Source: Vulcanimicrobiota bacterium
Lineage (GTDB): Bacteria > Vulcanimicrobiota > Vulcanimicrobiia > Vulcanimicrobiales > Vulcanimicrobiaceae
Reading direction: 5' to 3'
Assembly (NCBI GenBank): GCA_003167055.1
Contig: PMUE01000295.1
Location: 1-9,133, forward strand
DNA length: 9,133 nt
The notes below the pieces were generated by a model. The model was not told where the DNA came from. It did not search any database and worked only from the letters and a program-made list of their open reading frames with translations. Made by a program: the position numbers and the translations under genes. Within the stretch, counting starts at the first letter, position 1; each line of letters begins with the position of its first letter. Of the stretch, positions 1 to 5,811 are shown in pieces.

Positions 1-603
1 TTCGCCGCGATCGGTTTCGGCGATGCTTCGGCGCAATCGGTTGCCAAACGCATTCGCGATGAGATCAAGACCGACAACGTCGTGGATCTCGCGCAGATTC
101 GCAAGCCCGTGGCGCGCAAAGTCCCGCGTCGCTCGAGCGGCGTGCGGATCGCCGGGGTCGACGATGTGCTGGTGCGGCTTTCGAAGTGCTGTTCACCGGT
201 GCCGGGCGATCCGATCATCGGCTACGTGACGATCGGTCGCGGCGTAAGCGTTCATCGGGCGGATTGTCCGAATGTCGCGTACATGAGCGCAACACCGGAG
301 CGGATTTTGCAAGCGCAGTGGGTGCCGAGCTCCGATATGACGCATGCCGTCGATGTCGAAGTCGAAGCCGAGGATCGCTCGCAGCTCCTGCAAGACATCA
401 TGGCGGTGTTTGCCGAGCTCAAGACGACGGTGAGTTCGGTAACGGCCCGCGTCCGCAAGGACGGCATGGCGGTGACGAGCCTTACCGTGCAGATTCGCGA
501 CCTCGATCACTTGCACAAGATTTTGACCAAGCTCGAGAGTTTGCGCAACGTGCGCCGCGTGTATCGCGTCACGAAACGCGAGAAGAGCGCTGCAGGTTCT
601 TAG
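1..603 (+). CDS. relA: Rel/SpoT-family (p)ppGpp synthetase/hydrolase, C-terminal fragment
   Basis: This is the 3' end of a long RelA/SpoT homologue (RSH), the enzyme that makes and/or degrades the alarmone (p)ppGpp during starvation. Frame 1 is open from the first base, so the gene begins upstream; only the last 200 residues are present. The fragment opens with the end of the TGS/helical region (FAAIGFGDAS). The conserved-cysteine region follows, with SKCCSPVPGDPIIGY at about residues 61-75 and VHRADCPN at 84-91, where paired cysteines, a histidine and a third cysteine are the family hallmark. An ACT domain spans roughly 118-190. These regulatory domains contact the ribosome and control the catalytic half. 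The catalytic HD and synthetase domains are outside the window, so hydrolase, synthetase or both cannot be decided here. The internal GTG at 82 is not a real start because homology continues upstream of it. The gene ends at TAG 601-603, immediately before a dispersed repeat. Confidence 0.95.
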   Translation, partial: FAAIGFGDASAQSVAKRIRDEIKTDNVVDLAQIRKPVARKVPRRSSGVRIAGVDDVLVRLSKCCSPVPGDPIIGYVTIGRGVSVHRADCPNVAYMSATPERILQAQWVPSSDMTHAVDVEVEAEDRSQLLQDIMAVFAELKTTVSSVTARVRKDGMAVTSLTVQIRDLDHLHKILTKLESLRNVRRVYRVTKREKSAAGS

Positions 604-604
604 C

Positions 605-627
605 GTCATCCTGAGTCCGTCGAAGGA
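605..627 (+). repeat. Dispersed short repeat, copy 1 (GTCATCCTGAG...GTCGAAGGA)
   Basis: A 23-nt element lies between the rel stop codon and the next gene: GTCATCCTGAG at 605-615 and GTCGAAGGA at 619-627. A second, diverged copy occurs at 5812-5866 (GTCATCCCGAG...GTCGAGGGA). In copy 1 the arms TCCT (609-612) and AGGA (624-627) can pair; in copy 2 the corresponding arms are TCCC and GGGA. That is a compensatory change and suggests a small REP-like hairpin. I recall similar sequences as frequent intergenic repeats in several bacterial phyla, but the family cannot be counted genome-wide from here. Confidence 0.55.
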
Positions 628-628
628 G
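622..628 (+). promoter_or_regulatory. Ribosome binding site of the TSUP gene, inside the repeat
   Basis: GAAGGAG at 622-628 is a near-consensus Shine-Dalgarno sequence 12 nt before the GTG at 641 (9 nt before an ATT codon at 638). It is formed by the right arm of dispersed-repeat copy 1 plus one further base, so the repeat appears to supply the translation signal of the downstream gene. Confidence 0.6.
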
Positions 629-640
629 CTGCTGCCGATT

Positions 641-1351
641 GTGGCAGCTTTTGTTGCAGGTGCGATGAACAGCATCGCGGGCGGCGGCAGTTTCTTGAGT
701 TTCCCGGCGCTGATCCTCGCCGGCGTTCCCTCGATTCCCGCCAATGCTACCAATAGCGCGGCGATGTGGGTGGGCACGCTGGGTGGCGCGCGCGCTTACT
801 GGGGCGACGTGCAGCCGCACAAGCGCATGCTGTACGCGATGCTCGCGATCAGCATCGTGGGCGCCGTGCTGGGTGCATCGCTGTTGCTAATCACGCCGCC
901 GGCCGCGTTTAACCGGCTGATTCCGTGGCTGTTGCTCTTTGCGACGGTGCTCTTTGCCGCGAGCCCGTACCTGACGAAGTCGCAGGGCGGCGCTCCGACG
1001 CACCAGTGGTGGCAATACGTCGCGCAATTTGCTGTCGCCATTTACGGTGGCTACTTTACCGCGGGGATCGGTATCATGATGCTCGCGCTGCTCGCGTTCT
1101 CCGATTTGCCGAGTTTCAACGCGACCAACGGCATGAAAAACGTGCTTGCAGTTGCGATCAACGGCTTCTCGATCGTGCCGTTTTTGATCGCGCGGATCAT
1201 CGATTGGCGCTACGCGATTCCCATGGCCGTTGTCGCACTCATCGGCGGATATGTTGGCGCCCATCTCTTCCGGCGCGTGCCGGCCGCGTATGGGCGTTGG
1301 TCGGTCATCGCGATCGGCACAATTATGACGATCGTGTTCTTCGTGCGCTAG
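641..1351 (+). CDS. TauE/SafE (TSUP) family membrane permease
   Basis: A predicted 236-residue integral membrane protein of the TSUP family (PF01925). Members move small anions such as sulfite, sulfoacetate or other organosulfur compounds across the inner membrane, but the substrate of this one cannot be read from sequence. The family's two inverted halves are visible. The first carries NSIAGGGSFLSFPAL (about residues 10-24) and PANATNSAAMWVG (33-45). The second carries the counterpart AGIGIMMLALL (141-151) and NATNGMKNVLAVAING (160-175). Hydrophobic segments lie at about 1-29, 64-84, 91-109, 129-152, 166-186, 191-210 and 219-235. The protein is at the short end for the family. The first helix starts abruptly at GTG 641, and codons upstream (L-L-P-I) continue the hydrophobic pattern, so initiation at ATT 638 is possible. 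It sits 37 nt after rel on the same strand, so co-transcription is plausible. It converges on the RND gene. Confidence 0.85.
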   Translation: MAAFVAGAMNSIAGGGSFLSFPALILAGVPSIPANATNSAAMWVGTLGGARAYWGDVQPHKRMLYAMLAISIVGAVLGASLLLITPPAAFNRLIPWLLLFATVLFAASPYLTKSQGGAPTHQWWQYVAQFAVAIYGGYFTAGIGIMMLALLAFSDLPSFNATNGMKNVLAVAINGFSIVPFLIARIIDWRYAIPMAVVALIGGYVGAHLFRRVPAAYGRWSVIAIGTIMTIVFFVR

Positions 1352-1360
1352 CGTCCGCTA
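1349..1360. repeat. Small palindrome holding two convergent stop codons
   Basis: The 12-nt sequence TAGCGTCCGCTA is an inverted repeat with 5-bp arms and a 2-nt centre. Its left end is the TAG stop of the TSUP gene (1349-1351); its right end is the TAG stop, read on the minus strand, of the RND gene (1358-1360). Only 6 nt separate the two reading frames, and no T-tracted terminator is visible for either, so the two mRNAs probably overlap at their 3' ends. Confidence 0.6.
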
Positions 1361-4300
1361 CGACACTTCGCTTGGTATCGGCGCCGGCGTGGGCATTGCG
1401 ACCGGCGGGGCTTCGCCGCGGTGGAAGCCGCCCATGCGCGGTTCGACGTGTTGCGCGACCCAGAGGTAGAGCGTCGGCACGACGATGAGCGAGAGGGTGG
1501 TCGAGAAGAGCAGACCGCCGATGACCACCGTCCCAAGCGGCGCTTGCGTTTGGCTGCCCGCCTCGATGCCGAGCGCGATCGGGAGCATGCCGCCCACCGA
1601 TGCGAGGGTCGTCATCAAGATCGGCCGCAGCCGCAACGGCGCGGCGTGCAAGACGGCTTCTTTCACGGTGTAGCCGCGTTCACGCAGCTGATTGGTGAAC
1701 TCGACCACGAGGATCGCGTTTTTGACGACGATCCCGACGAGCATCAGCGCGCCGATGAATGCCGTCAATCCGAACGCGCGATGGGTCAGCCAGAGTGAGA
1801 GCACGATCCCGGTCGAGGCAAGCGGCACCGAGATCATGATGATCAACGGATGCAGCAGCGATTCGAATTGCGCCGCGAGCAGCATATAGATAAGGATGAC
1901 CGCGAGCAAGACGATCAAGCCGAGGCTTCCGAAGGTATCGCTCTGCTGGGTGACGGCTTGGCCGTACTGCCAGTAGTAACCGGGCGGCAGCGCAAGGCCG
2001 TTCATAATCTTGGTTGTTGCGTCAACGACCGCGCCGAGCGGCGCGGTGTCGAGACCAGCGGTGACGTCGATCTCGCGTAGCTTGTTCTGTCGCGTGATCT
2101 GCGACGGTCCGGCGCCGAAGCTGATACTCGCGAGCTCGCGCAGTGCCATCACCGGTAGGGTGTTGCTCGCGCCGAGATCGGTCGAACTCTGCACGATGCC
2201 GCCGCCAAGCGCGCCGTTTGCCACGCCGTTGGCAACGCTGCCGGTGGTCGATCCGGGCAACGTCGAAATCGGAACTTGCAGAGCAAGAATCGATTGCAAC
2301 GAGCGGCGCTGGTTCGGTGGCAACTGCACAATGATCGGATACTGCGTGCCGTTGATCTGCATGTACGAAGCGATCGTACCGGAGGTGGCCGTGTCGATCG
2401 TGTTCGAGACGGCCTGGGTCGAGATGCCGAGCTGCGCAACCTTCGCACGATCGATATTGATATCAAGTTCGGGCTGCGAGGCGGAGATTGCGCTCTGCGG
2501 GGTTTGGATGCCGGGGATGCGCGAGAGGTCGGGCACGACCGTGTACTGCGCAAGGTTGTACAGCGCGTTGATATCGGGGCCGAAGATCTGGACGTCGAGC
2601 GCGTCTTGGCCTTGTGAGATCATGTTTTGGATGATGTCGACCGTACGTCCGAATGGGCGCACGCCGGAAATCGTGTTGATGGTCTTGGTCCAGTCGCGCA
2701 CGTATTGGGCCGCGTCGGTGCCGCTGTATTGTGGCTTGAGTTGCACGGAGAGATTTGCTTGGTTGGTGATCTGCGTGCCGTTGCCGATGAAGCCGACCTC
2801 GCCGACCTGCGAGCCGACATACAGCACGCGCGGGTCCTTCCGCATCCGCTGCTCGATGTCGTTGGTCACCGCATTGGTGATATTGACGGCGGTGCCGGTT
2901 GGAAGCTGCAGGTTGAAGCGCACGAAGATCGAGTTGGACGCCGGAAAGATCTCGGTTTTCACGGCGCCGAGCTTGGTCGCGGCGATCGTCAGGATCAAGC
3001 ATGTGGCGGCAATTGCGACGACGAGGCCGGGCCGGCTAATCGCGCGCTCAAGCACCACGCGGTACCAGCGTTCGAAACGCTCGTAGATGCGATCGAAACC
3101 GCGCGCGAAGCGGGTATAGCCGCTGCCGCCGTGCGTACCGCCGTTGCCGTTGCCGTTTGTTGGGGCATGTTTGTTGCGAATCAGGATCGACGAGAGCATC
3201 GGGACGGTCGTGACCGCGACGACGAAGGAGAGCGCGACCGCGGCCATCACCATCACCGCAAAGGGCGTGAAGATCAAACCTTGCAAGCCCGGGATCAGCA
3301 CCAGCGGGATGAACACGGTCACGACCGTGACCGATGAGGCGAGCACCGCGCTAAAGATCTCCGACGTGCCGCTTTCGGCGGCATTGCGCGGCGACTGGCC
3401 GAGGGCCATGTGGCGATAGATGTTTTCGATAACGACGATCGCGTCGTCGACGATCAACCCGACGGCGAGCGCGAGGCCGCCGAGCGTCATCACATTGAGC
3501 GAATATCCACAGACGTAGGCGACGAAGAGCGCGCCGAGCACCGAGATCGGGAGCGACACGGCGACGATGAGCGTCGTGCGCCATGAGTGCAGGAAGAGCA
3601 GAATGATCACGACGGCCAAGATCGCGCCGTAAATCGCGGTGTGCTCGAGTGCGTTGATCGCTTCGAGGATGAAGCTTTTCTGATCGAACACGACGCCGAT
3701 CTTCATGCCCGCATAGCGCTTCTGAATCTCGTCGATCTTGCGATAGGTGCCGATCGCCGTCGCGACGACGTTGGCATCCGGCTGCGCATCGACGACCACG
3801 CCGACCGCGGGCTTGCCGTTGAGGCGCTCGTAGGTGCGCTGTTCGGCGATCGAGTCGGTCACGGTGGCAAGCGTGCCGATGCGAATCACGCTGCCGTTCT
3901 TCACCGCGAGCACGAGATCGGAGATCTGCTTTGCATTCGCGAGCAGTGCGTTGGCGCGGACTTGATACTCGTTCGGCCCAACTTGAATGATGCCGGCCGG
4001 AAGATTGAGGTTTTCTTGCTGCACGCGCCCGATGATCTGGTTGAGCGTCATGCCGTAGGCGGCAAGTTTATTCGTATCGGGCTCGATCATGAACGAGCGC
4101 TGCTGATCTTGCGCGACGATGACGTTCGCCACGCCGTCGACCGAGGCGAATTCGTCGGAGAGTTGATTGGCGAAGAGATCGCCGAGATCGCGCAGCGGCA
4201 TGTTGTCGTCGGTCACGTAGAAGCGCACGACGGGAAGATTGTTCGAGTTGAACTTCGCGATCTGCGGCTGCTGCAGATTCGGATCGTTGGGCAGTTGGCT

Positions 4301-4648
4301 GCGGATCTGATCGACTTGCTGCTGCACGTCGACGGCGGCCGTATCGAGGTTGGTCCCGTAGTAGAACTGCGCACTGACCGTGCTCTGCCCGAGCTGCGAG
4401 TCGGAGTTGATGAGCTGGATGCCGTTGACGCGGCTGACCGCGTTCTCGATCGGGCGGGTGACCAGGGCTTCCATCTGCTCCGGCCCGACGTTGGGGTAGT
4501 CCACCGTGACCGTGACCACCGGCGGGGTGAAATTGGGGAGCAAGGCAACCGGCAACCGGGGAAGGGCGAAGATGCCGAGGACCACGATCGCCAAGGCGAG
4601 CATGGAAACGGCCACCCGGCGGTTTACGGCAAAACGGGCGATGGACAT
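1358..4648 (-). CDS. RND-family efflux permease, HAE1 type (AcrB/MdtB-like)
   Basis: A complete 1096-residue inner-membrane pump subunit of the resistance-nodulation-division superfamily, which uses the proton gradient to expel hydrophobic or amphiphilic compounds through a tripartite complex. The N-terminus (MSIARFAVNR, then TM1 at about 11-30) and LPVALLPNFTPPVVTVTVDY (32-51) are typical. The proton-relay residues are present: D401-D402 in TM4 (VGLIVDDAIVVIEN) and K976 in TM10 (VGIVVKNAILVVEF). Two large periplasmic porter regions lie at about 40-335 and 565-905. TM2-6 lie at about 336-490, TM7 at 540-558 and TM8-12 at 908-1066. Oddities: a flexible NG-rich linker (about 496-510) in the central cytoplasmic loop, and a Gly/Ala/Ser-rich insertion at about 796-830. 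The family length is usually nearer 1020-1060. The ATG at 4648 has a G-rich upstream stretch as a weak RBS. No adaptor (MFP) or outer-membrane gene adjoins it, so partners must be encoded elsewhere. The substrate is unknown. Confidence 0.96.
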   Translation of the reverse strand: MSIARFAVNRRVAVSMLALAIVVLGIFALPRLPVALLPNFTPPVVTVTVDYPNVGPEQMEALVTRPIENAVSRVNGIQLINSDSQLGQSTVSAQFYYGTNLDTAAVDVQQQVDQIRSQLPNDPNLQQPQIAKFNSNNLPVVRFYVTDDNMPLRDLGDLFANQLSDEFASVDGVANVIVAQDQQRSFMIEPDTNKLAAYGMTLNQIIGRVQQENLNLPAGIIQVGPNEYQVRANALLANAKQISDLVLAVKNGSVIRIGTLATVTDSIAEQRTYERLNGKPAVGVVVDAQPDANVVATAIGTYRKIDEIQKRYAGMKIGVVFDQKSFILEAINALEHTAIYGAILAVVIILLFLHSWRTTLIVAVSLPISVLGALFVAYVCGYSLNVMTLGGLALAVGLIVDDAIVVIENIYRHMALGQSPRNAAESGTSEIFSAVLASSVTVVTVFIPLVLIPGLQGLIFTPFAVMVMAAVALSFVVAVTTVPMLSSILIRNKHAPTNGNGNGGTHGGSGYTRFARGFDRIYERFERWYRVVLERAISRPGLVVAIAATCLILTIAATKLGAVKTEIFPASNSIFVRFNLQLPTGTAVNITNAVTNDIEQRMRKDPRVLYVGSQVGEVGFIGNGTQITNQANLSVQLKPQYSGTDAAQYVRDWTKTINTISGVRPFGRTVDIIQNMISQGQDALDVQIFGPDINALYNLAQYTVVPDLSRIPGIQTPQSAISASQPELDINIDRAKVAQLGISTQAVSNTIDTATSGTIASYMQINGTQYPIIVQLPPNQRRSLQSILALQVPISTLPGSTTGSVANGVANGALGGGIVQSSTDLGASNTLPVMALRELASISFGAGPSQITRQNKLREIDVTAGLDTAPLGAVVDATTKIMNGLALPPGYYWQYGQAVTQQSDTFGSLGLIVLLAVILIYMLLAAQFESLLHPLIIMISVPLASTGIVLSLWLTHRAFGLTAFIGALMLVGIVVKNAILVVEFTNQLRERGYTVKEAVLHAAPLRLRPILMTTLASVGGMLPIALGIEAGSQTQAPLGTVVIGGLLFSTTLSLIVVPTLYLWVAQHVEPRMGGFHRGEAPPVAMPTPAPIPSEVS

Positions 4649-4685
4649 TCGCCCCCCATCTTAGCATTGTGGCCGACGGACCACA

Positions 4686-4714
4686 TTGCGTGAAACGGTA
4701 GGCTAGTGTAAGAT
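4686..4714 (+). promoter_or_regulatory. Candidate sigma70-type promoter for rpsF
   Basis: TTGCGT (4686-4691) and TAAGAT (4709-4714) are separated by exactly 17 nt in the divergent intergenic region upstream of rpsF. They match the -35 and -10 consensus at 3/6 and 4/6 positions. The start point would fall near 4721 and give a leader of about 80 nt. It is the best-spaced pair I see on this strand, but the match is moderate and the sigma specificity of this organism is unknown. Confidence 0.4.
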
Positions 4715-4752
4715 TCCATGGTTTTGGGAGACTTTTGATCCCCCAGCCACCT

Positions 4753-4768
4753 GCCCCGAACCAGGGGC
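4753..4768 (+). promoter_or_regulatory. Hairpin in the rpsF mRNA leader
   Basis: GCCCC (4753-4757) and GGGGC (4764-4768) form a perfect 5-bp stem with loop GAACCA, followed directly by CGCCG. It lies 31 nt before the preferred rpsF start. In many bacteria the S6:S18 complex represses its own mRNA by binding a leader hairpin with a conserved CCG element. This stem is a candidate for such a site, but the match is only suggestive. Confidence 0.3.
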
Positions 4769-4799
4769 CGCCGTCAGGCGTCCACAGATGGAACGAGTA

Positions 4800-5216
4800 A
4801 TGAACGACTACGAAGTGACCTACATCCTCCGGCCCAATTTCGAAGAGGCCGAGGTCGAGACGCGTGCCAACGCGATCGGCGAGATCATCAAGAACCAGGG
4901 CGGTACGGTGGTCAACATCGAGAAGCTCGGCCGTAAACGGCTGGCCTACGAGATTGCCGACCTGCGCGAAGGCAACTACGTGGCGATGCAATATCGCAGC
5001 ACCGGCGAGGCATCCAAGGAGCTCGAACGCCTGCTCAAGTTGGACGAAGATGTGGTCCGCGCGCTGGTGATTCACCTCGACAAGAAAGCCCTCGCGGCGA
5101 TGGCCCATGCCGCGGCGAACCCGCCGCCGCCGCCGCCGGTGATGAGCGGCCCCGTGCCGCTGACCCCGCCGATGCGGCCCGAGGATCGGCCCCAGGTCGC
5201 TTCCGACCTCGTCTAA
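4800..5216 (+). CDS. rpsF: 30S ribosomal protein S6
   Basis: Ribosomal protein bS6, which pairs with S18 on the central domain of the 30S subunit. The preferred ATG at 4800 gives 138 residues starting MNDYEVTYILRPNFEE, which aligns with the usual family start (M-x-x-Y-E). An ATG at 4788 would add four residues (MERV) and cannot be excluded; neither start has a strong Shine-Dalgarno, though GGAACGAG lies just before 4800. Family features are IGEIIKNQGGTVVNIEKLGR, with the K-R-x-A-Y motif (GRKRLAYEI) next, then NYVAMQY and the basic LDKKALA segment. The C-terminus carries an unusual proline-rich tail (PPPPPP followed by VMSGPVPLTPPMRPEDRP), longer than typical S6 proteins. The gene is divergent from the RND gene and is followed by a strong terminator before ssb. 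No rpsR or rplI is seen nearby. Confidence 0.95.
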   Translation: MNDYEVTYILRPNFEEAEVETRANAIGEIIKNQGGTVVNIEKLGRKRLAYEIADLREGNYVAMQYRSTGEASKELERLLKLDEDVVRALVIHLDKKALAAMAHAAANPPPPPPVMSGPVPLTPPMRPEDRPQVASDLV

Positions 5217-5218
5217 AA

Positions 5219-5310
5219 CTCTTTCGCATTCGACAGGCGGCTCGTGCCAGGCACCTGGCACGGGTCGCCTTTATTTTTCGAATATCTAGCACCGCGACAA
5301 AGCGAAAGAG
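5219..5310 (+). repeat. 9-bp inverted repeat enclosing the rpsF terminator
   Basis: CTCTTTCGC (5219-5227), directly after the rpsF stop codon, is perfectly complementary to GCGAAAGAG (5302-5310). The right arm overlaps the purine-rich region (AAAGAGAGAA) that serves as the ssb ribosome binding site, 9 nt before its ATG. Most of the interval between the arms is occupied by the terminator hairpin, which would bring the arms close together in a read-through RNA. Translational masking of ssb is an inference. Confidence 0.5.
5235..5278 (+). terminator. Strong intrinsic terminator after rpsF
   Basis: A 16-bp hairpin: left arm AGGCGGCTCGTGCCAG (5235-5250), loop GCAC (5251-5254), right arm CTGGCACGGGTCGCCT (5255-5270). 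All positions pair, counting two G-U wobbles. It is followed by TTATTTTT (5271-5278). This is a textbook Rho-independent terminator lying between rpsF and ssb, which are usually co-transcribed, so ssb needs its own promoter or depends on read-through. Confidence 0.92.
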
Positions 5311-5319
5311 AGAACGACG

Positions 5320-5778
5320 ATGGCAGGTTCATATAATCGAGTGATTTTGGTGGGTAACCTCACGCGCGATCCGGAGATCCGCTACACCCAGTCGGGGAAG
5401 GCCGTAACGAAGTTTACACTTGCGGTCAACAACCCGCGCAATAAGGAAGAGACCACGTTCGTCGACATCGTCGCGTGGGATCGCCTCGGTGAAACCTGCA
5501 ACACCTATTTGAAGAAGGGCTCGAACACGCTGATCGAAGGCCGTCTCGTCATTCGTTCGTACGACGATAAGGACGGCAACAAACGTAAGGCGACCGAAGT
5601 GGTGATCGACAACATGCAGATGCTCGGCTCACGCCCCGGTGGCGGCGGTGAAAACGGCGGCGACTTCGGTGGTGGTGCGGCATATGCCGGCGCACGTAGC
5701 GGCGGTACCGGCGCAGCCAACGGCGCATCCGCGGGCGACGCGTTCGGCGACGAGTTAGACGACGAGATTCCGTTCTAG
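5320..5778 (+). CDS. ssb: Single-stranded DNA-binding protein
   Basis: A 152-residue bacterial SSB, which coats single-stranded DNA in replication, recombination and repair and recruits partner proteins through its C-terminal tip. The OB fold covers about residues 1-105: YNRVILVGNLTRDPEIRYT (5-23), KFTLAVNN, FVDIVAWDRLGETC (47-60) and LIEGRLVIRSY (71-81). A Gly-rich disordered linker runs from about 106 to 143, followed by the acidic tip DELDDEIPF (144-152) with the terminal hydrophobic I-P-F that docks partners. The ATG at 5320 follows a purine-rich RBS. A strong terminator separates it from rpsF upstream. The stop codon TAG 5776-5778 lies within the first unit of an 8-bp tandem repeat. Confidence 0.97.
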   Translation: MAGSYNRVILVGNLTRDPEIRYTQSGKAVTKFTLAVNNPRNKEETTFVDIVAWDRLGETCNTYLKKGSNTLIEGRLVIRSYDDKDGNKRKATEVVIDNMQMLGSRPGGGGENGGDFGGGAAYAGARSGGTGAANGASAGDAFGDELDDEIPF

Positions 5779-5800
5779 CGTTCTAGCGTTCTAGCGTTCT
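5771..5800 (+). repeat. Tandem repeat CGTTCTAG, about 3.75 copies, over the ssb stop codon
   Basis: CGTTCTAG occurs at 5771-5778, 5779-5786 and 5787-5794, followed by a partial CGTTCT at 5795-5800. The first unit contains the ssb stop codon. Because the unit is 8 bp, the three TAG triplets (5776, 5784, 5792) fall in all three reading frames, and a TGA at 5800 adds another in the ssb frame. Slipped-strand duplication is the simplest origin. Confidence 0.9.
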
Positions 5801-5811
5801 GATGCCCACTT

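Noticed and set aside
82..84. GTG at 82 as the start of an independent ACT-domain protein
   Set aside because: The frame and Rel/SpoT-like sequence continue unbroken to the first base of the window, so this is an internal codon of a longer gene.
193..777. Minus-strand open frame of 194 codons across the rel end and TSUP start
   Set aside because: It overlaps two well-supported genes on the other strand and has no RBS or domain support.
2010..3086. Plus-strand open frame of 358 codons opposite the RND gene
   Set aside because: Same reason; a low-complexity Ser/Arg/Cys-rich translation, no RBS and no recognisable family.
3587..4693. Long plus-strand open frame (368 codons) opposite the RND gene
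   Set aside because: Antisense shadow in GC-rich coding DNA: the translation is rich in R, D, H and L without domain signatures, and the opposite strand carries an unmistakable RND permease.
4068..5261. Minus-strand open frame of 397 codons crossing the RND start, the intergenic region and rpsF
   Set aside because: It spans antisense rpsF and a frame-shifted RND region; both true genes are confidently identified and this translation has no family features.
5260..5288. An ssb promoter with -10 TATCTA at 5283-5288
   Set aside because: The sequence at the proper -35 distance (ACGGGT, inside the terminator stem) does not resemble a -35 box.
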